Assembly (NCBI GenBank): GCA_025359885.1 | Contig: JANYDG010000057.1 | Span: forward strand, 1 to 59,220 | Direction of reading: 5' to 3' | From: Acidobacteriota bacterium | GTDB taxonomy: Bacteria; Acidobacteriota; Terriglobia; Terriglobales; Acidobacteriaceae | Length of the DNA: 59,220 bases | In this document: in pieces, positions 52,701 to 59,220 of the stretch | Layout: every line of letters starts with the position of its first letter | How positions within the stretch are numbered: the stretch's first letter is position 1 | Program-made: the position numbers and the translations under genes | The notes under the pieces: generated by a model | What the model saw: only the letters and a program-made list of their open reading frames with translations | What the model was told of the DNA's origin: nothing | Database searches by the model: none

Positions 52701-53603
52701 ACGCAGCTCGGCAAAGCGCTCGGCCTTGGCGGCCTGCCGCTTCAGCGAATTCATCTGCCGCGTCACTTCGTCAAAAATATCGTCAATCCGCGCCAGGTTC
52801 TGCCGCGCCGACTCCAGCCTCAACTCCGCCAGCCGCTTCTTCGTTTTGAAGCGCGTAATCCCCGCCGCTTCTTCAATAATCGATCGCCTGTCATGCGGCT
52901 TCGAGCTCAGTAGCTGCCCGATCCGCTCCTGCCCAATAATCGCGTAGCTCTCCGGCCCCAGACCCGTGCCCATGAAAATGTCCTGAATGTCCCGCAACCG
53001 GCACAGCTTCCCATTCAGCAGGTACTCGCTTTCGCCCGTCCTGAAGAGCCGCCGCGTGATGACGATCTCGCCCTTTTGCGGAGTGCGCGAAAACTTCCGT
53101 CGCCGTATCTTCAGCACCACCGCTTGCGGTCCGCCAGTGCCAGCCTCAACGCTCGGCTCCGGCGCTTCCGTCTCGCCATCTTCCAGCGCCTGTCCGGGCT
53201 GATTTTCGGCAATGATTTCGTCGGCCTCGCTGGCCCGTTTTCGCCGCAGGGCCTGCTCGTCCCAATCGGAGGGGAAGTCGGAGTCAATCTCCACCTCGGG
53301 CTCGCGGTCAATGATCATGGGACCCTCGTACGCATCGGGGTCCACCATGGTGATCGTTACCTCGGCCATGCCCAGGGCCTTGCGGTCCCGCGTGCCCGCA
53401 AAGATCACATCCATCATCTGGCCGCCGCGCAGCGTCTTGGCGCTCTGCTCACCCAGAACCCAGCTAACCCCATCCAGAATGTTGGACTTGCCGCAACCGT
53501 TCGGCCCTACGACGACGGCAATTCCGGTGCCTGGCAGCACCACTTCGGTGCGATCGCAAAAGCTCTTGAAGCCTAAGATATGGATCTTTTTCAGTTTCAG
53601 CAT
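49764..53603 (-). CDS. smc: Chromosome segregation ATPase SMC with acidic head insertion
   Basis: The product is 1279 residues, against the usual about 1190. Walker A is GPNGCGKSNILDG (33-45), the signature is LLSGGEKALTALSLL and Walker B is FCVLDEVDAALDET near the C-terminus. Long coiled coils flank a hinge at about 540-660 (GTLADFVDVAGEHEAVADDF, GRATFLVHP). Between EVTITMVD (81-88) and KGEIVITRRLFRTGESEYLLNG (read in part, from 177) lies an insertion of about 75 extra residues, rich in Asp/Glu with a basic stretch (RRKRASEADE). SMC compacts and loops DNA with ScpA and ScpB, neither of which is in this window. It probably has its own promoter. Confidence 0.96.
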   Translation of the reverse strand: MLKLKKIHILGFKSFCDRTEVVLPGTGIAVVVGPNGCGKSNILDGVSWVLGEQSAKTLRGGQMMDVIFAGTRDRKALGMAEVTITMVDPDAYEGPMIIDREPEVEIDSDFPSDWDEQALRRKRASEADEIIAENQPGQALEDGETEAPEPSVEAGTGGPQAVVLKIRRRKFSRTPQKGEIVITRRLFRTGESEYLLNGKLCRLRDIQDIFMGTGLGPESYAIIGQERIGQLLSSKPHDRRSIIEEAAGITRFKTKKRLAELRLESARQNLARIDDIFDEVTRQMNSLKRQAAKAERFAELRDLLRAKLRVTVASRLTRMDAEQVRLDAEIAALTIQIDQTAAQVETLDSAQHELTGRGYELDRSGQAAQAQANAAAVELERAGARERNNAERVAELESRLAATAAERSQTQTQIASIAEEREQHKHFLATAAEEARAFRAQVESRQQEARLAAQQVMDAERQVESGRRQAMHVLTQAGIARNQTAQAEESLAALERDARRLENEMGQARAEAEHLGAERGQANLRFEGAAETLKQLEAEIAEVREALQVRRGEEAALRSRSNQLRGEQATLTGRRNSLDAVIKNHSYSTETVRKLLKQDSLGPGMTPIGTLADFVDVAGEHEAVADDFLREELSYIVVKDWKAASEGIRLLRSGMDGRATFLVHPDEAAGELFESPKEISVEGLIPLRSTIRVLNGFGKSLEAMLPKLRHGYLASDSETARRLAGEFPEGYFLAPTGEYFHSSMVSGGKPAAEGPLAVKRDLRETQRKLGAVESELSQSEVNAVSAAKAIEELVVRLELLNEQRRQAERDAANQGAALKQMESEVQRIERRLQEWTIQAGRNKDAREQKQGLIAAKLEEASRLEAEHTAAEIRLEELQQGLSELRQNREAVQQEAARVTAELAGLEERRRGADAAYQRIERLHADLEKRALTIDQQMAAAAAERDQRLGENDGLQARQIELKSLREEAATHAKEAAVEAAALREQLSVTEAQLKALRMATDGFRERRSTLASAAAKLRSDLEHLEASCLNDLNIEASALRVEFENAAGIAYLEGEALAAAEEESRGLKQKLEAMGPVNMMALEEYKETAERHAFLETQRKDPVDSIENTQSTIKEIDQISRVKFDEAFARINENFAQVFNKLFPGGQAFLRLTDVENQAESGLEIVASPPGKKLQNVLLLSGGEKALTALSLLVGIFQYQPAPFCVLDEVDAALDETNVGRLADLLHGMSQDTQFLLVTHSKRMMQTADLIYGVTMQEPGVSKIVSVHLGNRERERASA

Positions 53604-53837
53604 GTACTCTCCGAGGCGTACGCGAGGGAAATCGCAGCCCTGTCCCTACAACGCTACGGTCCAGAATTGGCAGGGTCAACCGCTCGAGGAGCAGTTCTTG
53701 TGGATAAGAAGTCCCAAACTCCCTCCGACTGGAATTACCTGAATTGGAGGGAATTTCGTCCCCGGTTTTCCTCAGATTTGCCGCTTCGCAGGGGGAACAT
53801 CCTACGATTTAGTCTGTTTCCAGAGGGCGCGAATTGC

Positions 53838-54113
53838 ATGAACCCGATTGAACTCCCCAAACATCAGCGAGGCGAAGCCATTGCCTCGATCAGGCGCTAC
53901 TTTGAAGAGAATCTCGAACCTATCGGAGACCTGCCGGCGGGCCTTCTGCTCAATTTTATGCTCGAAGAGGTTGGTCCTGCCATCTACAACCAGGCAGTCG
54001 CTGACGCCCAGCAGCGGCTCCAGCTTCAACTCTCCGACCTCACCGGCGAACTCTACGCCGACCCCTTCCAGTACTGGCCAAAGGTCGACGCAAAGCGCAA
54101 GTCGCGCCGTTAG
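53838..54113 (+). CDS. DUF2164-family protein
   Basis: The product is 91 residues from the ATG at 53838 (MNPIELPKHQRGEAIASI), with AGAGGG upstream; a longer frame from 53580 antisense to smc is not conserved. SIRRYFEENLEPIGDLPAG and LLNFMLEEVGPAIYNQAVAD are the DUF2164 signature, a small soluble protein of unknown function. It is divergent from smc and convergent with the rhamnosidase gene 17 bases away. Confidence 0.85.
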   Translation: MNPIELPKHQRGEAIASIRRYFEENLEPIGDLPAGLLLNFMLEEVGPAIYNQAVADAQQRLQLQLSDLTGELYADPFQYWPKVDAKRKSRR

Positions 54114-54129
54114 TCCCACGGGATTTTCT

Positions 54130-56544
54130 CTATCTGAGACTAAGCTGATTCGCTCCCGAATGAAGCGGCGTAGTCTTTCCCTTCCAGACAAACACCCCCA
54201 TAAGTCCCGCAGGCAGATCTACCGTACCCGAAGTTCCCTCATACTTCACATGAATCAGCCCCGTTGCATGCGGATAAGTTGCCTCGAGGTGGGTGAGGTC
54301 CCCGAGGTGCGGAGCAATCCGGACCGTCTTGAAACCCGGCTCCGCTGGCCCAATTCCCGCTACCAACGTCAGCAGATCGTAAGTCGGGTGCGCCGTCCAC
54401 GCATGCGAATCAGACCGCGTATCTCCCGGCTGCTCCGGCCACGTCGTAAAGCCCATCTTCAGGAATCCATGCCAGTCACTAAGGGTCTTCAGATAGTCAT
54501 CGGCCATGCCCGCATGGTCCAGCGCCCGGGCCAGATAGTAGCGGAAGTAGAAACTGGCTCCAGTAAGCTTCGTAGCCTGGGTCTGGCCTAACTGCTTCGC
54601 CTCCACGAGCCGCATCAGCGCAGGCTGATCCTTCTTCGGAATCACATCATGCAGCACCGCCAGCATGTTTGTGTGTTCGCTATAGAGGTCCTTTGCTGCG
54701 CTGTCAGCAAAGAGTCCCTTCGAAGCATCCCAGCACTGCGTCACCACGCCCTTCTTTGCCCGCTCCAGACGCGGCGTATACAGTGCAACATATTCCGGAG
54801 AACCGAGCGATTTCTCCATATCAATGGCATCTTCAAGCGCGCCTATATATTGCATTGTTGTCAGGCAGCTTTCGTTATTCGCATCATAAGAAGGGAAGGG
54901 CTTGTTTGTCTCGGTTTCTACCCAATCGACAAAGCTCCACCAGGGCAACTGGCCCAGCACGCCATCCTGATGCTGATAACCCGCAAACCATTCCAGCACC
55001 GTCCGCGTTCCCGGCAAAATGCTCTTCACAAACCCGGCATCTGCCCGGTACATGTAGTTATCATGCAGCATGCCAATCCATAGCAATGAAAACGGCGGAA
55101 TGTACTGCGGCAGCTGCGAAGGATAGCGGCTTGTCGTAATTCCTGCAGTGTTCCGCGAATCATCAAGCGCGGTAATCGCCTGACGGGGTAACAGATCGGT
55201 TCCTGTCATGGCGTAGGTAATCAATGCCTGGAGGCGAGTATCTCCTGAGTACTGCAACTGCTCGTAGTAGGGAGTGTCCATGTACGTTTCATGCGCATCG
55301 AGCTGTGCCGTATGCCAGCCAATCTCCCATATCTTCTGCAAGTCAGGGTCGCTTGAAGAAAAACTCGCACTTACTTTGAATGGATACGCCGTGTAGTGCG
55401 CCTCAAGGCTATCCAGGGTCAGGGCCTGCTCGCCGGTCTCAACATCGAGGTCAAGATACCGCCAGGTTCGCCACCACATTGGTTCAAAACTGCGATGCTC
55501 TCCGCCGTCTGGGAGAACTTCGTCAGTGATGCCCAATGCCTGCCGGGTGCCCACCTCATTGCGATTGCCTTTGTGCTGTTTTTCGTCATACAGTGCTTCG
55601 GCATAGACCATTTTGATGTCTGCCCCGTTACCGCCTGAAAACCGCAAAAGGGGATACGCGGTCGTTAGTTCTGAACGATCAAGCATGAGGTGCACATGGG
55701 ACTTCGCTGGAACCGTGAGCGGCTTCGCCGGAAAATCGCCGGCCTCAATCGCCGTAGCCCGGACGACATGGCCCGGATCCTGCGATTCGTATGCCATATG
55801 CGGTAGCGGATCAGCGACAAGCTGCCAAGCATTGTCTGGATCGCTTCTTCCACGTGAAGCTGCCATTCCTGCGCCTGGAAACACGTTTTCCCGCTGCGCT
55901 GGCCCGGAGTGGACCCACCCTGAACCAACCGTCCCTGCCGCCAGCCAGTTCCAGTCATATTCGCTTGCGCGCAGCTTTTCGCCGGGGCCCGAGGCAAAGT
56001 ATGTGTAGAACCCATGTGGCTCTCGAGGGAAAGCAACCTGACCTTTCTCTTCTTCGACGAGCCAACTCGGATTGGTATTTATCATTGCCTCAGCTGCGGT
56101 ATCTCCCTCCAGGAGAAAGGCAGTCCGGTCTGTCATCTGCGCTACGGGAGCATAAATGCCAAAATTCCAAACAGTCGCTGCCACCGTATTGACGCCTGGT
56201 TTGAGCATGGGAGCGAGGTCGAATGTCTCATACCGCCAGTGAGCCAGGTCTCCCCGCGCCGGCCCATCACCGACCCGCGCCCCGTTGACGTAAAGGACAA
56301 ATCGGTTGTCTGCGCTGACATGCACGACGAAGTGCTCCGGCACGGCCTTCAACACGAGCTCTTTTTTGAAGTGAAGCGTGATGGCTTCCTTCAGCGGAGC
56401 GGTTGGGTGGCTGATCCACTGCGCCTTCCACTCTGGCCGCGCAGTTTGCGCAGCCTCGCCCTGCACATTTGTCTGCATCGCAATCAACAAGACCGCCGCG
56501 CAAACCAGAGCAGCGGGGAAGGGAAGGCCAAAACGCCGGTTCAT
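54130..56544 (-). CDS. Secreted alpha-L-rhamnosidase, GH78 family
   Basis: The product is about 804 residues from the ATG at 56544; a TTG two codons earlier is better spaced from GGAGA. A signal peptide (LVCAAVLLIAMQTNVQGEA) is followed by beta-rich N-terminal modules (about 35-400) with WKAQWISHPTAP and FVLYVNGARVGDGPARGD. The (alpha/alpha)6 catalytic domain has HETYMDTPYYEQLQYSGD, the position where GH78 enzymes carry a D-x-P-x-x-E-x-x-x-x-x-GD acid block, and later GFTTWPEQPGDTRSDSHAW. It removes terminal rhamnose from polysaccharides or glycosides in the periplasm. It is co-directional with a GH79-type gene 158 bases upstream. Confidence 0.9.
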   Translation of the reverse strand: MNRRFGLPFPAALVCAAVLLIAMQTNVQGEAAQTARPEWKAQWISHPTAPLKEAITLHFKKELVLKAVPEHFVVHVSADNRFVLYVNGARVGDGPARGDLAHWRYETFDLAPMLKPGVNTVAATVWNFGIYAPVAQMTDRTAFLLEGDTAAEAMINTNPSWLVEEEKGQVAFPREPHGFYTYFASGPGEKLRASEYDWNWLAAGTVGSGWVHSGPAQRENVFPGAGMAASRGRSDPDNAWQLVADPLPHMAYESQDPGHVVRATAIEAGDFPAKPLTVPAKSHVHLMLDRSELTTAYPLLRFSGGNGADIKMVYAEALYDEKQHKGNRNEVGTRQALGITDEVLPDGGEHRSFEPMWWRTWRYLDLDVETGEQALTLDSLEAHYTAYPFKVSASFSSSDPDLQKIWEIGWHTAQLDAHETYMDTPYYEQLQYSGDTRLQALITYAMTGTDLLPRQAITALDDSRNTAGITTSRYPSQLPQYIPPFSLLWIGMLHDNYMYRADAGFVKSILPGTRTVLEWFAGYQHQDGVLGQLPWWSFVDWVETETNKPFPSYDANNESCLTTMQYIGALEDAIDMEKSLGSPEYVALYTPRLERAKKGVVTQCWDASKGLFADSAAKDLYSEHTNMLAVLHDVIPKKDQPALMRLVEAKQLGQTQATKLTGASFYFRYYLARALDHAGMADDYLKTLSDWHGFLKMGFTTWPEQPGDTRSDSHAWTAHPTYDLLTLVAGIGPAEPGFKTVRIAPHLGDLTHLEATYPHATGLIHVKYEGTSGTVDLPAGLMGVFVWKGKTTPLHSGANQLSLR

Positions 56545-56702
56545 AAGCAAAGTGGTTTCTCCGTGTGAGATTTTCTAAAACGGCCGAGCGCCCCAGCTCC
56601 CGGCCCGGAACATTGTATCTGAAAAGATATTCCTATTGGATGAGCCGCTGCCAATAGCCGTTTCCCGTTGACCGAATGCGGTCTGAACCGGCCTGCTCTC
56701 CG

Positions 56703-58286
56703 CTACCGGCAGCTAGCGTTGTTAGCCCCCGGAAAAGCCAGGAAAGTGATACTGGCAGCAGGCAGCGCAACTTTCCCCGTTTTCACCAATTCTGCCTTGA
56801 TTTCTGGCAGAGAATCATCCGGATTCAGCGCCAACTCGGCTCCGTTCAGTTGCACCTGAGTGGCAAGCAACTCCTTTGCCGTGAGCGTGTACTCCTCGGC
56901 TGGGCTCGGCAAAGTCATCATAGCGGGGGCCTGCTGATCAAGATTGATAGCGAGCACTGCGACTCCGCCGGGGTGCTGCCGCAGGCAGTGGGCAAAGAGG
57001 TGCAGACTTGGGACAGTAGACTTGCCAGTCTCAAGCACTGTGGTGCCCATCATCTTGCGCCACAGGAGCGCTGCCCAGTAGTTTGGCCGAGGCAGGTAAG
57101 TCTTCTCATCGAGCAAGCCGTAGTCGCTGGCCGCGAGCGTGTTGTGCATATGCACCTGCACCCCTTTCTTTGCGAGGACCCCCAGTTGGTTCAGATAGCG
57201 AAAGGTGTCAAGAAAAGTGGATGCCCAGCGATCTCCACCGCAGGCAGTTTGAGCAGTCTCGGTATTCCAGAGTGGCTTGCCGGGTTCAAAGTGGTCCCGC
57301 AATTGGCTGTAATACGCCTCAATGCCCTCTCCCCGGCCGAGCCATTCTTCGCTCAGCGCGGCCTCTGCCGAGGTTGACGAGGGCATGCCTGCCCGTCCGC
57401 AGCGACTCGAAACGCCCCCATACGAGTGGTACGAAACTGCGTCAAACACCGGACCTGTCGCCTTGAACAAATCTGCCGTGGCCAGCAGCTTCATTGAAGC
57501 AGGCACCAGGCTGGAGCCCTCTCCCACGCCCCCCGGCCCAAGCAGCAGCATCTCAGGTGCAGCCCTCTTCGCGAAGCTCTGAAACGCCAGCATGTCCCGC
57601 CCAAACGCCGCTGCGTCATAGCCTTTTGGAGCGCCGCCCATCTCGGCAAACGTTGGCTCGTTCATGAATTCAGCTGCGGCAATTTTTCCACCTACCGATT
57701 TTGTGTACATGAGCAGGGCCTCGGCCTGCGCGGGCTCCCAGATCCCGCCTGAGCCCCTTGTTCCTGCGCTCATTGCAAAGGAGGTTACGAGGTCTGCATT
57801 TGCTGATGCTGCAAAATCCACCACGCCCTTCCATTGTGCTCGTGTGAGCACCCCCTTGAACCCTTCCGGCGCAGCATCTATCTTTGCAGACTCGCTGGTC
57901 TGGAAATAGGTCGAATTGGCCCATGTGCCGCTCACACGCACGTATGCCGGAGCGAGCGCTGCCGCGAGCTTCCGCAGGCGGGCGTTGGTCAGGTCGATCG
58001 GAGGCCGGTACTCATACAGGCTCGCGTCCATGCCAGCGGGCTGATTCGCGGCTGCATCTTTGGGTGTTACGACTGCAGTCTTCGACGCATATGGCTTCCA
58101 GAATCGCCCGCCTGTTACCTCGACCATCTCAATGTTGTAACTCTGATACCGCTCGTCGATGGAACCAACACGCGCCATCGTTCGCGGAGCCAGCGTCATC
58201 TCACGCCCCTGCGCGCAAGCCAGCACAGAAAGTGAAAAACAAGTTGCCGCCACCACCACGACTGCCCTGAAATGCTTTTGCTTCAT
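56703..58286 (-). CDS. Secreted GH79-type glycosidase (beta-glucuronidase/heparanase-like)
   Basis: The product is 527 residues with signal peptide VVVVAATCFSLSVLACAQG. Conserved TIM-barrel blocks are RLRKLAAALAPAYVRVSGTW, EFMNEPTF with the likely acid/base Glu after Asn, VSYHSYGG, and PLWNTETAQTACGGD with the likely nucleophile Glu. The C-terminal beta domain follows (VAVLAINLDQQAPAMM). These features fit GH79, which removes beta-glucuronic acid from proteoglycans, plant or bacterial polymers. With the GH78 gene downstream it suggests a locus for rhamnose- and glucuronate-containing polymers. No transporter is adjacent. Confidence 0.82.
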   Translation of the reverse strand: MKQKHFRAVVVVAATCFSLSVLACAQGREMTLAPRTMARVGSIDERYQSYNIEMVEVTGGRFWKPYASKTAVVTPKDAAANQPAGMDASLYEYRPPIDLTNARLRKLAAALAPAYVRVSGTWANSTYFQTSESAKIDAAPEGFKGVLTRAQWKGVVDFAASANADLVTSFAMSAGTRGSGGIWEPAQAEALLMYTKSVGGKIAAAEFMNEPTFAEMGGAPKGYDAAAFGRDMLAFQSFAKRAAPEMLLLGPGGVGEGSSLVPASMKLLATADLFKATGPVFDAVSYHSYGGVSSRCGRAGMPSSTSAEAALSEEWLGRGEGIEAYYSQLRDHFEPGKPLWNTETAQTACGGDRWASTFLDTFRYLNQLGVLAKKGVQVHMHNTLAASDYGLLDEKTYLPRPNYWAALLWRKMMGTTVLETGKSTVPSLHLFAHCLRQHPGGVAVLAINLDQQAPAMMTLPSPAEEYTLTAKELLATQVQLNGAELALNPDDSLPEIKAELVKTGKVALPAASITFLAFPGANNASCR

Positions 58287-58345
58287 AGATTTCCTCTTCG
58301 CTATCTGTTAAAAAAGCCGCTTGGTTTGAACACAAGATGCACATG

Positions 58346-58735
58346 CTATATCCGACCGGCCGCCCGCAGGCTGCGAAGTTCATCACCCGTAAACACCCTC
58401 GAGCGAATCAGGAATCGCACGCCGTCTGATCCCTCGAGCGAAAACATTCCACCTCGCCCCGGCACCACATCCAACGTGAGTTGCGTGTGCTTCCAATACT
58501 CAAACTGGCTCTTGCTCATGAAAAACGGCACCCCATCCACCACCCCTAGCTGCACATCAGAGTCCCCAGTCAAAAACTCTCCAAGCGGAAAACACATCGG
58601 CGAACTGCCATCGCAGCAGCCGCCCGATTGGTGAAACATCAGCTCTCCATGCCTTGCCCGCAGACTGCGAATCAGCTCGACAGCCTTCTCAGTCGCCAGC
58701 ACTTGCTCCGGCAGAGTCAAAACTGCATCATCCAT
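58346..58735 (-). CDS. DUF779-family protein
   Basis: The product is 129 residues. MFHQSGGCCDGSSPMCFPLGEF carries (across the limit, read in two parts) the Cys-Cys and later Cys of DUF779, followed by VQLGVVDGVPFFMSKSQF and YWKHTQLTLDVVPGRGG. The cysteines may bind metal or be redox active. In many bacteria the family lies beside aldehyde dehydrogenase genes and affects their use, but no such gene is visible here. It is divergent from the flavin monooxygenase gene 76 bases away and upstream of the GH79 gene. Confidence 0.87.
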   Translation of the reverse strand: MDDAVLTLPEQVLATEKAVELIRSLRARHGELMFHQSGGCCDGSSPMCFPLGEFLTGDSDVQLGVVDGVPFFMSKSQFEYWKHTQLTLDVVPGRGGMFSLEGSDGVRFLIRSRVFTGDELRSLRAAGRI

Positions 58736-58811
58736 CGGTTCACCTCCGAATTTCCACGCGCAAGACTAACATCAACGAGCATCGCTTCGCCTCCGCGCTC
58801 ATCTAACCAGT

Positions 58812-59220
58812 ATGAGCAGCAAAAATAACAGCCGCGCTTTCCCCATTTCCGTACTGGACCTCGTCTCCCGCCGCACTGGGGAATCCGCCAAAAGCGCCGT
58901 CGCCCGCTCCGTCGACCTCGCCCAGCACGTCGAGCGCCTCGGCTTCACCCGCTACTGGCTCGCTGAACATCACTCCATCGCCGGCCTCGCCTGCTCCGCC
59001 ACCGCCGTCCTCATCGGCCACATCGCGGCGGCCACCTCCAAGATTCGCGTCGGCAGCGGTGGCGTGATGCTGCCCAACCACGCTCCGCTCGTCGTCGCCG
59101 AACAGTTTGGCACTCTGGAGGCCCTTTACCCGGGCCGCATCGACCTCGGCCTCGGTCGCGCCCCCGGCGGTGACGCCCGCACCATGCACGCTCTCCGCCG
59201 CGGCCACCATCAGAGCGGCG
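58812..59220 (+). CDS. LLM-class flavin-dependent oxidoreductase, N-terminal part
   Basis: The first 136 residues are visible and the gene runs out of the window. The start is the ATG at 58812. [57 protein letters not shown] and [16 protein letters not shown] match the MsnO8-type luciferase-like monooxygenases, which use reduced flavin supplied by a partner reductase. Substrate unknown. It is divergent from the DUF779 gene. Confidence 0.9.
   Translation, partial: MSSKNNSRAFPISVLDLVSRRTGESAKSAVARSVDLAQHVERLGFTRYWLAEHHSIAGLACSATAVLIGHIAAATSKIRVGSGGVMLPNHAPLVVAEQFGTLEALYPGRIDLGLGRAPGGDARTMHALRRGHHQSG

Noticed and set aside
53580..53837. N-terminal extension of the DUF2164 gene overlapping the smc start
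   Set aside because: The extra 86 residues are antisense to smc or lack conserved sequence; the ATG at 53838 has its own ribosome-binding site and opens the family domain.

Overview
The window is about 59 kb of a GC-rich bacterial chromosome, best matched to an Acidobacteriota member of the Terriglobia/Acidobacteriaceae type. This is an inference from gene content and from remembered family distribution: a YncE-propeller/phosphatase fusion, a membrane-bound winged-helix regulator carrying a TolB-like propeller, a DUF6526 protein, an MBG-repeat giant, secreted GH78 and GH79 enzymes, and several broken protease or oxidase genes. No rRNA is present; there is one tRNA, tRNA-Ser(CGA).

Layout. 0-8.5 kb: the end of nadK, a DUF3999/DUF2339 membrane-protein pair, an unknown anchored protein, a phosphofructokinase with pyrophosphate-type residues, a GNAT acetyltransferase and SelO. 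8.6-9.9 kb: gene fossils (pro-kumamolisin protease, XRE-type HTH). 9.9-15.2 kb: a secreted propeller-phosphatase and a CusRS-like two-component operon. 15.7-22.9 kb: a probable relic island. It holds a giant MBG/glycine-rich secreted protein divergent from a membrane-bound winged-helix regulator, with three 11-bp direct repeats between them. A decayed P4-type integrase with putative arm sites lies next to tRNA-Ser, and near-identical 33-bp palindromic repeats bound the segment.

22.9-32.7 kb: sialate O-acetylesterase, DUF6526, an M20 hydrolase, an NtrBC-like sigma54 system co-transcribed with a lipoprotein, rhodanese, DUF1080 and a small Tat-signal protein. 32.9-40.9 kb (plus strand): dipeptidase, mobA, an Mla-like ATPase, a polyprenyl-phosphate sugar transferase, nadE and a DsbA-like protein. 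46.4-40.9 kb (minus strand): a collinear purC-cvpA-fis-HAD-secretin-methyltransferase run. 46.8-53.6 kb: two convergent YncE-like propellers, an orphan HigA-like antitoxin beside a decayed toxin, and SMC with a large acidic head insertion. 53.8-59.2 kb: DUF2164, a GH78 rhamnosidase, a GH79 glycosidase, DUF779 and the start of an LLM flavin monooxygenase.

How the parts fit. The backbone is housekeeping (NAD synthesis and phosphorylation, glycolysis, purine synthesis, chromosome segregation, Moco) mixed with the secreted carbohydrate and phosphate hydrolases of a soil heterotroph. The most interesting unit is the 16-22.7 kb regulator/surface-protein module. Its sequence suggests that it arrived by integration downstream of tRNA-Ser, is controlled through an 11-bp-period operator, and has since lost its integrase.
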